23,786 nucleotides of DNA from a virus, in IMG/VR virus record IMGVR_UViG_3300006735_000262, positions 1 to 23,786 of that record. One strand, 5' to 3'. A program made the position numbers and the translations under genes. Below, in pieces: positions 6,812 to 14,478 of the stretch. The notes below the pieces were generated by a model. The model did not search any database and was not told the origin of the DNA. It was given only the letters and a program-made list of their open reading frames with translations. Numbering within the stretch: position 1 is the stretch's first letter; every line of letters starts with the position of its first letter.

Positions 6812-7576
6812 TTAGAATGCGGCGCTGCTACTCAGAAGCTCATCAAGCTTTTGGTCTACCGTATTCGCCTCAGCGCTACCTCCGTATTTTTCAACGGACT
6901 GCCCACTGTCACTTTCACCTGCCAGCCATTCATTAAGCATTTGGCCGACTTCGGCTGGAGTCTTGCGGGACTCAGCAAACACTTCATCGAAATCAGGGAT
7001 CTCATTAAGTGCGGCTGCCGCTTTTGCACCACCTTGGTCATCGCTGAACAATGGTGATGAACGACGGCGTGGAGTGATCGAAGTCTTAGGGAAAGAAGCT
7101 CCTGGTGGCTTTCCATAGTTAATCACAAGATCAGTGCCCGATTCTGGGTCAGTGATATCATCGTAGTCCGGGTTCAACGCAAGGGTGACCAGTTCCTTGT
7201 AAGCCATCTTGCCATAACCCCAAAGGCGTACACCTTTGTCTTCTTCACCTCGAACAATGACCGGCGAGAAGAAACGCTGGCGGGCCATTAGATCCTTTGC
7301 CATCTTGATATCATTTGGTTCGCCGTCGCTGAAGAGTTTGCGGACAAATGCATCCAGCGGATCATCCTCTCCAAAATTCCTTTTTGGGCTCAAGAAACCA
7401 CGGTTCTCACCTAGGTTGTAGTGAAACCACATCTCACGGAAGGGGTCGCCATCTGGCATCGGGAGAATCCGAATTGTCTGATCTCCATCTTGGGGCTTCC
7501 AAAACACAGATTGTGTTCTGCCCTTTCCTTCCAACTTATCCAACTTATTACGCATTTTTTTCAAATCAATAGCCAT
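6812..7576 (-). CDS. Single-stranded DNA-binding protein, T4 gp32-like
   Basis: This 254-residue protein is expected to coat single-stranded DNA at the fork and to work with recombinase, helicase and polymerase. It begins with a basic helix (LKKMRNKLDKLEGKGR), as in gp32 cooperativity regions. Next comes SVFWKPQDGDQTIRILPMPDGD (23-44) and W50-F51-H52-Y53, matching the FW.P..G...IR.LP start of the gp32 OB fold. GEDDPLDAFVRKLF (69-82) and the RQRFFSPVIVRG strand (99-110) also fit the family. There is no cysteine at all, so the zinc module of T4 gp32 is missing. The tail after about 170 is low-complexity and partly acidic, as expected for partner binding. AGGAG lies six bases before the ATG. A promoter and hairpins upstream suggest it is separately controlled. 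Confidence 0.82.
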   Translation of the reverse strand: MAIDLKKMRNKLDKLEGKGRTQSVFWKPQDGDQTIRILPMPDGDPFREMWFHYNLGENRGFLSPKRNFGEDDPLDAFVRKLFSDGEPNDIKMAKDLMARQRFFSPVIVRGEEDKGVRLWGYGKMAYKELVTLALNPDYDDITDPESGTDLVINYGKPPGASFPKTSITPRRRSSPLFSDDQGGAKAAAALNEIPDFDEVFAESRKTPAEVGQMLNEWLAGESDSGQSVEKYGGSAEANTVDQKLDELLSSSAAF

Positions 7577-7600
7577 TTTATTCTCCTATGTTTAAATTGT

Positions 7601-7612
7601 GGGTGGCTACCC
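7601..7612 (-). promoter_or_regulatory. Small hairpin in the SSB mRNA leader
   Basis: GGGT-AGCC-ACCC on the minus strand forms a short GC-rich stem near the predicted 5' end of the SSB transcript. It is followed by an unstructured AT-rich stretch containing the ribosome-binding site. T4 gene 32 has an operator of comparable layout (structure plus open AU-rich leader) bound by its own product. Equivalence here is inferred. Confidence 0.35.
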
Positions 7613-7618
7613 TATAAT

Positions 7619-7655
7619 CGCAATAGCTAATATCCTATTGCGCTAATCTTGTCAA
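7619..7655 (-). promoter_or_regulatory. Candidate SSB promoter overlapped by an 8-bp dyad
   Basis: On the minus strand a consensus -35 box TTGACA (7655-7650) is followed by 17 bases and TATTAG (7632-7627). The -35 box includes the stop codon of the upstream gene. A perfect inverted repeat, CGCAATAG-N8-CTATTGCG (7642-7619), covers the downstream half of the spacer, the -10 box and the predicted start near 7620. It may be an operator or a transcript hairpin. It lacks a T run, so it is not a normal terminator. Confidence 0.5.
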
Positions 7656-7903
7656 ACTAATTTATTCTCATCGTATTCAAAAACAGTCAGATCGCCTTGC
7701 TGTGTATTATAATTAAATACTCTAAAACCACCTGCCTGTAAATCCCATACTAGTTCTTTCCCTTCTGTTTGGGTGGGCGAAGTTCCTGTACCTGTTGTTT
7801 TAACCTCTAGGAATGCCTGGGGCATATCCTCTAGCCTAGCAAAGTACATTCTCCTCGGCTCACCACTATCTTTCACAAAAGATCCAATATACGCTCTCAT
7901 CAT
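7652..7903 (-). CDS. Small WYL_2 / Sm-like SH3-fold type protein (tentative)
   Basis: This is an 83-residue protein. The layout, an N-terminal strand with GEPRRMYFARLEDMP (14-28) and a later ELVWDLQAGGFRVFNYNT, resembles the WYL_2 (DUF2693) small beta-barrel family found in many phages, where a dGxxRxM segment precedes a VWDxexxxWRxF segment. The molecular role of that family is not established to my knowledge. The start overlaps the stop of the tubulin-like gene as ATGA (7900-7903), so it is probably translated from the same message. The stop codon lies within the -35 box of the SSB promoter. The coding call is good. The family assignment is by eye. Confidence 0.6.
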   Translation of the reverse strand: MMRAYIGSFVKDSGEPRRMYFARLEDMPQAFLEVKTTGTGTSPTQTEGKELVWDLQAGGFRVFNYNTQQGDLTVFEYDENKLV

Positions 7904-8730
7904 TCCCCCTGAACTTTTGAAGTTCTATTTACACAAAAACCAAAATTGTTTTCGTACTCCGTTGAGTATAACCTGTACGAAATTTTTGTCAACCATTCTT
8001 TCTTCTTTTCTTCGACTTGCCCCTCTAAGGTGGCGATCATATTTGACTCATTAAGTAGTGATTCTTTTCTTAAAGCGTAAAAATAACTTTTTTCTCTCAC
8101 TAAATCTAAGTCGTAAAATGTTCTTTCCTCTGAGGTCTCTGTATCTAGTAACCCGATTGTTGAGATCCTGCAAACTTTTTCACGTTCCTCAATTACACCG
8201 TACACATGTTTAGAACGATTAAACACATTTATAAAATGATATGTGGATGCTATAAGATCATTAATTTTATCATAATACCCAATAACAGGTAGGTTCCCAA
8301 CTATGGCTGCGACTTTCTCATTACTAACTAAATCAATATTCTCTACAAGCCCAGATCTAGCATATTGTTGCAGGATACCAAAGGTTGCACGTTCTAACAA
8401 CCTTTTCTTACCTGTCAAGCTTTTGTGATTTGGACATATATAAAGGATTGATACCCTCTTGTTTTTTATCTGCTGTAAAATGGCCAAACTCATCGCTGAT
8501 ATATAACCAGCGCCACCAACTATGAATGTTACCTCTTCTCCAAGATTTGAGAAAAAGTCTTTTAGGTTCGGGGCGTTACTTTCGTAATCTTCGGGACTTC
8601 TTTGTTTTCTAACATTAAAACAATTCTCGCCCTCTAAACCAGCATCTATTCTGTAGGTTGTATATTGTGGATATTTATTGAAACAAACAGCCAGATTACA
8701 ACCTGCCTCACCAAGTCCTATGATGTCCAT
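7900..8730 (-). CDS. Divergent tubulin/FtsZ-like protein
   Basis: This 276-residue protein aligns by eye with the GTP-binding half of FtsZ/tubulin. It begins IIGLGEAGCNLA (3-14), matching the FtsZ T1 segment IGVGGGGNNAV. The tubulin signature position (T4 loop GGGTGTG) holds GGAGYIS (72-78), a degenerate form. It is followed by a helix and a strand, then GKKRLLERATFGI (107-119), matching FtsZ GKKR....GI. SNEKVAAIVGN (136-146) corresponds to the FtsZ NDKLL region, and YYDKINDLI (152-160) to the ADNVL nucleotide-contact helix. The T7-loop NxDxxD catalytic motif is not evident, so it may bind nucleotide without normal hydrolysis or may have changed function. It lies directly downstream of the polymerase (TAATG overlap). 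A PhuZ- or TubZ-like cytoskeletal role is possible but unproven. Confidence 0.65.
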   Translation of the reverse strand: MDIIGLGEAGCNLAVCFNKYPQYTTYRIDAGLEGENCFNVRKQRSPEDYESNAPNLKDFFSNLGEEVTFIVGGAGYISAMSLAILQQIKNKRVSILYICPNHKSLTGKKRLLERATFGILQQYARSGLVENIDLVSNEKVAAIVGNLPVIGYYDKINDLIASTYHFINVFNRSKHVYGVIEEREKVCRISTIGLLDTETSEERTFYDLDLVREKSYFYALRKESLLNESNMIATLEGQVEEKKKEWLTKISYRLYSTEYENNFGFCVNRTSKVQGE

Positions 8731-9911
8731 TATTTATCACTCTCCAGATTTCCAAAGTCACTGCCAATCGAAACGTTGGTTAAAAACTGTGTGTCTTTTA
8801 GCGTGGAGAATTTCCTCTTTATCTCTGGAAGCAAACCCATATCCTCGTCAGCCATATCTATAACCACTGAATCATGGACTGTAAAGGCAATATGTGATTT
8901 TTTATTTTCTAACATCTTATTAATTTCAATCATTTGCCTCAAGACAATATCAGCAGCAGTGCTTTGAATTAAATAGGACACTGCGTGGAACTTGTCACAT
9001 TCTATGCTTCTACCGAAAGGGTTTGTCACAGACTTTCCATCCCAATATTTATTTAGTATTTCATTTCTATTATACATACCCTCGGACATTGTATCTTTTG
9101 AATCAAGATTATATAGCCAAGCGAATATTCTAGTTTTAGCTTCATCGCGGGTGATTGTATTGTTATATACATTAGCCACGTTCCATTCATGGATATCGCC
9201 TAACGGCTGTGCCTTCCCTAGCAAATATAACAAAACACGAATCTCAAACGCATTATAATCAAATTCAACAAACTTATTGTTAGTGGGCAGTACGGCTTTC
9301 CTAAATTCCTTATTCAGATTTAAAATTGGAAAGCTATTTTTCTTTGTGGTTAGTCGTCCTGTCCTTGAACCAAAAATATTATATCTTATATATGATTCCG
9401 CCGATCTAGCGCTCTTTAATTTATTCTGATTTGCAAAACTCATACCACTTGTATTAATCCGGGAAAAATCTAATTTTAACTTTCTTAAGCTAATTAATTT
9501 CTCTATCTTGTGAAGATCATTTAAAAATTTATAATTACTAGGCTTTTCAAAAGTATCAAAAACATATTGTGATATCCTATTTTTGATATCGCAAAATCTG
9601 ATTAAAAATGACTCGGGCATTAAATCATAAAAACAATGCTGATTAATGTCGATCTTTGATTCGCCTACCGAAATAGCGAAAGCATTTAATAAGGAGATAA
9701 TTTCGTCGAACTCCTCTTTTAGATAAATGGGGCAGACCTCAGCTAAAGTTTTTTTACAGTATAGGTATGCGTATTCAATTGGTAAATCACTTAGGTATTC
9801 CGATGTTGCCCAAGTGTGAGTCATATCGTTTTGTATATGATTTTTGAATAAAGTGCCATTTTTGTAAATAGCTACGCATGATTTCTTGTCGTCCAAAGCT
9901 TGAAAAAGCAA
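8730..9911 (-). CDS. Family A DNA polymerase, polymerase domain only
   Basis: This 393-residue replicative-type polymerase carries the palm and fingers motifs of Pol I. SRTGRL lies at 182-187. Motif A is FVEFDYNAFEIRV, with D218 as metal ligand. Motif B is R255, K259, F263 and Y267, where F263 occupies the position of E. coli F762. Motif C is FTVHDSVVI, with H346 and D347. The usual HDE is HDS, with Ser at 348. The first roughly 145 residues do not show the 3'-5' exonuclease motifs, and there is no 5' nuclease domain. The start is TTG at 9911 behind GGGGGA. The frame is open a little further upstream but without a standard start. The next gene overlaps by one base. T4-like phages normally use a family B polymerase, so this combination is mosaic. 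Confidence 0.9.
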   Translation of the reverse strand: MLFQALDDKKSCVAIYKNGTLFKNHIQNDMTHTWATSEYLSDLPIEYAYLYCKKTLAEVCPIYLKEEFDEIISLLNAFAISVGESKIDINQHCFYDLMPESFLIRFCDIKNRISQYVFDTFEKPSNYKFLNDLHKIEKLISLRKLKLDFSRINTSGMSFANQNKLKSARSAESYIRYNIFGSRTGRLTTKKNSFPILNLNKEFRKAVLPTNNKFVEFDYNAFEIRVLLYLLGKAQPLGDIHEWNVANVYNNTITRDEAKTRIFAWLYNLDSKDTMSEGMYNRNEILNKYWDGKSVTNPFGRSIECDKFHAVSYLIQSTAADIVLRQMIEINKMLENKKSHIAFTVHDSVVIDMADEDMGLLPEIKRKFSTLKDTQFLTNVSIGSDFGNLESDK

Positions 9912-9921
9912 GTTTCCCCCA

Positions 9922-11184
9922 TCAATAAAAAGTTTTTCTTGAATCAGCCACAGAATCTAATAACATATCTCGGAGCCCTTGTCTAGAAAACGAACGATCT
10001 TTTACCATGTTCCTAGCCGTGACAACCCCGTTGTATGCATAGGGATCATTTAAAAAACCAATGTATTGATAATCAACATACTCTAAAGCCCGTTCTAGGC
10101 CTTGAATATTTAAATATGATAAAGCATTTTCCTTCATCAATTCCACGAGTGAGTCAGTGTACCTACCCCCGCTTTCATAATTTCTTAAATCAACATATAA
10201 ATTAATTCTATAATTTTCATTATATTTATTATTTAATTCATAAATTGATATTTTTTGTTTTTTTATAATATAATTAAAGGTTTTTGTTTCTTTTCTAATA
10301 TTTGGCCTTAAAGAAACAAATCTGTTATAAAATTTTCTCATGTAATTCATAAAATATGCATGATCTAAGGTATAAATATGACTGTAATAATCATTAAATA
10401 TATCGCTTGAATTTGTGTTATACAATTTCATATACGATTCCATTTGAGGAGATCCCAAATTCGCACAAAGTCTAGTCGGCTTATTATAATCTATCATAAA
10501 ACCGTGCCTGTTCGCGTTATTCATCATAAATTCAAAATTAGGCCTATCTATGACCTTTGTGACCTTTGGAGCATCGTCGTCCGCAAGATCGACTAGATCA
10601 ACAAACAATCCAGTACCCAAAGGCGACGAATGCCTACTAGCAACAAACCCTGTTAGAGTTACCGGAATCACTTGGTCCATTAAAAAAATTTCATTTAAAA
10701 AGAAATTTATAAAATCATCAAAATCTTGAATAGTATTGTGAGCACGAATCATTTTTTTATGAATCTTGTTCCTCAAATCGTTCATGTACAGATCGTAAGC
10801 AGTTAAGAGCCTCTTGTGACCGGCAAATGGATTAATTTCAGACAAAAATTCATCATTTTTTTGTATTTTACTAGTCGAGAAGGCTTTTCTGTGCTCCTTT
10901 AAAAAATCATCTAATGCATGTGACACAAAATCCACTAAATAAATGGCTCTACCGCCCTCACCAGAGCTAGATCTCAAATTATCCTCATCTAATAAAATAA
11001 ACTTGTGATTTTGATCTATTCTACCGTAATACATGTTCTCTATAAACCAAAAATCTCTAAAAAGGCCAGGATATTTATTTTTTAGTCTACTCGGGACTGC
11101 TTCATTTCTATATTTGCCTCTTTCATCAAATATATTTTTAGTACCTTTGGTAGTATTACTGGCTGAGAATTTTCTGTAAGACAT
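9922..11184 (-). CDS. Unrecognised protein, probably virion or tail associated
   Basis: This is a 420-residue soluble protein with no signal or membrane segment. I recognise no domain. It begins with a polar segment (MSYRKFSASNTTKG), has many Asn, Tyr, Phe and Lys, and includes the well-defined blocks RHSSPLGTGLFVDL and ANLGSPQMESYMKLY. No nuclease or polymerase motif is visible, so it is unlikely to be the missing proofreading half of the polymerase that follows 10 bases later. Its start overlaps the stop of the large hub-like gene by one base, suggesting it belongs to the structural operon. Base composition is extreme: 10201-10260 has about 5 G/C in 60 bases, and Asn/Ile/Lys/Tyr codons dominate its second half. 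Confidence 0.8.
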   Translation of the reverse strand: MSYRKFSASNTTKGTKNIFDERGKYRNEAVPSRLKNKYPGLFRDFWFIENMYYGRIDQNHKFILLDEDNLRSSSGEGGRAIYLVDFVSHALDDFLKEHRKAFSTSKIQKNDEFLSEINPFAGHKRLLTAYDLYMNDLRNKIHKKMIRAHNTIQDFDDFINFFLNEIFLMDQVIPVTLTGFVASRHSSPLGTGLFVDLVDLADDDAPKVTKVIDRPNFEFMMNNANRHGFMIDYNKPTRLCANLGSPQMESYMKLYNTNSSDIFNDYYSHIYTLDHAYFMNYMRKFYNRFVSLRPNIRKETKTFNYIIKKQKISIYELNNKYNENYRINLYVDLRNYESGGRYTDSLVELMKENALSYLNIQGLERALEYVDYQYIGFLNDPYAYNGVVTARNMVKDRSFSRQGLRDMLLDSVADSRKTFY

Positions 11185-14141
11185 TATTCGGCTCCCGGCT
11201 GCGATGTTTTAGAGATCTCCGGTAACCCTAGATCACCTCTTAGGTCATTACGAAGGTTCTGTACTTCTCGCTCTAAATCGGCGCATTCGGGTATGGCCAC
11301 ATCACCAGACCTAGTAAGCTTATCAACAAAAGAACCTAATCCATCGCCACTGCTTTCCCAACGGCACCGCAGCGTAGTAATATATTCAGATGGAGTTATA
11401 CTGTGTTTAACTGTGATGACATTATGATAACCGCCAAGACCCATAGTGTTGGCGTTGGAGCCATCTTTACCTGGGTCTCCTAGTTCGTCAGACCCCAAAC
11501 CTCTCGGGTTTATAAATAATCGACAACCTGGAGCGAATAAATTATTTCCATACATCCTAAGGTCACATTCATAAACATTTGATAACTGGAGTTCCGGATC
11601 AAAATCAGACATTAGATATCTAAGTTCTCGCAAATGTTTTTGGGTTGTTGCTGTAAAAGTCATACTTTTAACCAAGCCACGATCTAAGCCTGTTGCAGTA
11701 TGTAATATGCCATTGGTCAAATCTCTTTCATACCTGCTATCAAACTCACCCTTTTCAAAACTAAGATCCAGTCTTCCAGCTTCAACATTATATATTACAA
11801 AATACTCAAAGCTTCTATCTAAACTTTTCTTGTTAAATGAATCAAAAACAAATTTTGTTTTCCCTTTGTTTTTGGCCTTTCTATTTCCAAAAAGACCGTC
11901 GCTAGTCTCCGAAGGTATCAGGAGGTTTTTACCATATTCATCTATGTTTAAGGATGAATTATCTCCCATCTTTGCAGCGATAGGGTCACTACCACCAAAC
12001 GATGAGTCAGCACTTATTATAGCACTGCCGGCTAAAAAAGCTGCTCTACGATCACCGCTACCACATTCTGGTCCCAAAGCCTCATACATTAACTTCTTCA
12101 TAACTGACCTCATAAAGTGGAGAAGAGGGAATGTATTTTTTCTACCCCTTATCACCTCATCTCTCATAAAATCAGTGAATAATTCAACCGATATGGGTAT
12201 ATCAGCAATGTTAAGAGAAATTTTATTGCCACTTTTATCGAGAATATTGGTTCCGTCAAATACAGCAGGGCCCAACATAAATCTTATATTGCCAAAATTT
12301 ATATTTCGCGTGTTAGTGGTAAAATTCTGCATATTTTCTAAAACATTGTTGACCACGAGAGCGTATAGGTCGCCCAAGTAAAAAAAGTTAATTTTCCTAA
12401 CGCCTGGCTCAAGCAAGAAACTTTCCACATCTATGTCTATCTCGTCATCGCATGATACATTCTCTACTACAAAAGTTATTTGTGGCGGCTCCTCACCATC
12501 AAGCATCGCGAATGTTTTATCTGCCTCTGTGGGGGTGGTCAATTTAGCAGTGTATATACATCCCTCAAAAATTAATTGTTTTAGAATTGATAAGTAAGAA
12601 TCTTCTCTTTCTTTTTCTATAGTCTGTTCATACAATTGTCTAAGTTCTTTTATAGAATCATCTTCACATTTAATTTTCTCTTCATTCATTAAAGTTCTTT
12701 TCGAAGTTATTTCATTTATTTTGTTTATTCTTTCGTCTCTTTTGGCAATTGTTGGTGGATCAAAAAGAACATCTGCTCTTTTGGGGTCCATCATAATAGT
12801 TTCTATCCTAGCACGAAAATCTAATATAAGCCTTACTGAACCATCATCTTTAAAATCAAACTTATGATTTGTTGTCGTTAAAAACATCTCAACCTGATTG
12901 TCTTTTATAGCTGAAGATAAATCATCTGATAGAACTCCTCCTCCACCAGTAGCAGCCCAGCCGGCCACTGCTTTTATTTCATAAAAATTAGGATTAAATT
13001 CATTTGTTTTTCGTGTATTTCCTTTTTCATTAACATAACGATATTTAGGTTCTAACAAGACCAAATCTATTATTCTATAGCCTCCTTTTAACGGCACGCC
13101 GTTCTGGTCTAATCCAGGCCTTTTCTTAAATAATTCATTAAAGTTTTGTGCATGTATAACTAATTGAGCTTTTATGTCAGCTTTGGCTGTGGCAGGTTGA
13201 ACGCCAACAAAACTAAAGTTAAAACTTTCTATGCCGACACCTACGCCCCTCTGTAACGTGCTGTTGAGCATAGATTGTAGATCTTTAACTGGATCTACAA
13301 AACTAGAAAATTCAAACTCCACTTCTTTTGGTGGAGCTTTTGGAGTTTCATAATATTGTTTATACAGTCTGACTGTGGGTGTTAATTGTGAAAGCTCGTA
13401 ATGTTTGATATTCAAGAACTGGTTTAATCCTTTGGTGAGTCTCAGCCTGTTCATCAAAGTGCCAGGGTTATTTGTCGAGATCTTGTGTATTTTTTTGTAT
13501 TTTATATCAGATCTAGAATTTAGCAGCGTCTCGTCTCCATGTTCATGAAAAGAAGCTCCTGGCATGGGCGGTTTTGATCTATTGAAAACCGCTTGTAAAT
13601 TGTTAATAAGAAAACATTGATCATCAATTTTTTCCTCAGAGGATTTAACAGGCTCTGTTTCTAAAACCTCGGATCTCTTTAAAGAGTTAAGAGTTTGCTC
13701 GTCTAATACACAACTTGGAACGCCTTCACCACATTCATTATTATCGGAATCATTGCACTTTATGCCCTTCTTCTCTAATAACATATTAAAAGCGCCTTGA
13801 GTTTCACATCTCCAAACGCCGTCGATACCAAAATCTGGCAGCACTGGGGTGTTACCAGCCTCGTTACCATCCCAATCAGGGTCTAATTCACCTGCCATGT
13901 ACGTCTGGAGAGCGACAACATTTTCGTCAGCGTCCCCAAGTTGCGCTATATTAGTTCCTAGCGCACCTCTCCCGTTTCGATTTTCATCTGGTAGAAAATC
14001 TAGATTCCCGTCTCCAAAGCCAGAGCCGCCTGTTATTTTATTTAGTTCATCAAGAGAACCTCCTGAGGGAACATTGGAGACCTGAGAATTCTCCTCCTCA
14101 TTAGTAGACTTTTCTCTTTGATCGGTTTCTTTACCAGCCAT
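11184..14141 (-). CDS. Large baseplate hub / tail-tip-like protein with N-terminal peptidoglycan-binding-like domain
   Basis: This is a 985-residue structural protein. After a disordered, acidic N-terminus (1-60), residues about 66-127 look like a PG_binding_1 domain: ENVVALQTYM, then FGIDGVWRCETQGAFN, the family's VxxLQ...DGxxGxxTxxAF pattern. A cysteine-rich linker follows (C129, C137, C144). The middle contains beta-rich segments and a charged helical, coiled-coil-like stretch roughly at 470-525 (rich in K/E, ending in LRQLYEQTIEKERED). Near the C-terminus, NLFAPGCRLFINPRG and GLGGYHNVITVKHSI resemble the OB-like or barrel part of many hub proteins, followed by EREVQNLRNDL, a short coiled coil. 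No lysozyme or peptidase active site is evident. The position between the gp53-like protein and the structural unknown supports a baseplate role. The precise T4 counterpart (gp27/gp5-like) is uncertain. Confidence 0.6.
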   Translation of the reverse strand: MAGKETDQREKSTNEEENSQVSNVPSGGSLDELNKITGGSGFGDGNLDFLPDENRNGRGALGTNIAQLGDADENVVALQTYMAGELDPDWDGNEAGNTPVLPDFGIDGVWRCETQGAFNMLLEKKGIKCNDSDNNECGEGVPSCVLDEQTLNSLKRSEVLETEPVKSSEEKIDDQCFLINNLQAVFNRSKPPMPGASFHEHGDETLLNSRSDIKYKKIHKISTNNPGTLMNRLRLTKGLNQFLNIKHYELSQLTPTVRLYKQYYETPKAPPKEVEFEFSSFVDPVKDLQSMLNSTLQRGVGVGIESFNFSFVGVQPATAKADIKAQLVIHAQNFNELFKKRPGLDQNGVPLKGGYRIIDLVLLEPKYRYVNEKGNTRKTNEFNPNFYEIKAVAGWAATGGGGVLSDDLSSAIKDNQVEMFLTTTNHKFDFKDDGSVRLILDFRARIETIMMDPKRADVLFDPPTIAKRDERINKINEITSKRTLMNEEKIKCEDDSIKELRQLYEQTIEKEREDSYLSILKQLIFEGCIYTAKLTTPTEADKTFAMLDGEEPPQITFVVENVSCDDEIDIDVESFLLEPGVRKINFFYLGDLYALVVNNVLENMQNFTTNTRNINFGNIRFMLGPAVFDGTNILDKSGNKISLNIADIPISVELFTDFMRDEVIRGRKNTFPLLHFMRSVMKKLMYEALGPECGSGDRRAAFLAGSAIISADSSFGGSDPIAAKMGDNSSLNIDEYGKNLLIPSETSDGLFGNRKAKNKGKTKFVFDSFNKKSLDRSFEYFVIYNVEAGRLDLSFEKGEFDSRYERDLTNGILHTATGLDRGLVKSMTFTATTQKHLRELRYLMSDFDPELQLSNVYECDLRMYGNNLFAPGCRLFINPRGLGSDELGDPGKDGSNANTMGLGGYHNVITVKHSITPSEYITTLRCRWESSGDGLGSFVDKLTRSGDVAIPECADLEREVQNLRNDLRGDLGLPEISKTSQPGAE

Positions 14142-14142
14142 A

Positions 14143-14478
14143 TTAGACTCCTAAAAAACTTAATACTTTATCTATGGGATGCGGCACATAAATTATATCG
14201 CCATAATTTACATCAGCTTCTGTTGGTTTTTTATTAAACCAGGCTATAACCCACCATAGTTTTGATTGTCCATAATGGTCAAAGGCAAGTTTATAATATC
14301 TATCCCCAGTTTTCCATACATGAGTTATAGTCCTTAAGGATGCAATCTGTTGTTTAGTAGCATGATCTAAAATGGGCGTTGCATACTGTTCAACACCAGA
14401 AACCTTGCGTTCATCAAGCATGGATTCATATAACTTATTAGAATTAAAAAATATTTCTCTACCAGAATATCTAGACAT
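14143..14478 (-). CDS. Baseplate wedge protein, T4 gp53-like with LysM-type fold
   Basis: This is a 111-residue protein dominated by a conserved block: THVWKTGDRYYKLAFDHYG, SKLWWVIAWFN, KPTEADVNYGDIIYVPHP. This is the GD-YKLA-YG-LWWVIA-N-P-D-GD-I-IP pattern of gp53/gpX-type baseplate proteins, which carry a LysM-like fold and in T4 bind at the wedge-to-hub interface. Length is shorter than T4 gp53 (about 196 residues), keeping mainly the LysM-like core. It overlaps the upstream gene by one base (TAATG) and is followed after one base by the hub-like gene, consistent with a baseplate cluster. Confidence 0.78.
   Translation of the reverse strand: MSRYSGREIFFNSNKLYESMLDERKVSGVEQYATPILDHATKQQIASLRTITHVWKTGDRYYKLAFDHYGQSKLWWVIAWFNKKPTEADVNYGDIIYVPHPIDKVLSFLGV

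Noticed and set aside
7619-7642. Reading the 8-bp inverted repeat as a terminator of the upstream gene
   Set aside because: No T run follows on the transcribed strand, and the repeat lies over a good -35/-10 pair for the SSB gene.
9922-11184. Idea that this gene is the split-off proofreading exonuclease of the polymerase
   Set aside because: No DEDD-type exonuclease motifs can be found, and its coupling is to the hub gene, not to the polymerase.
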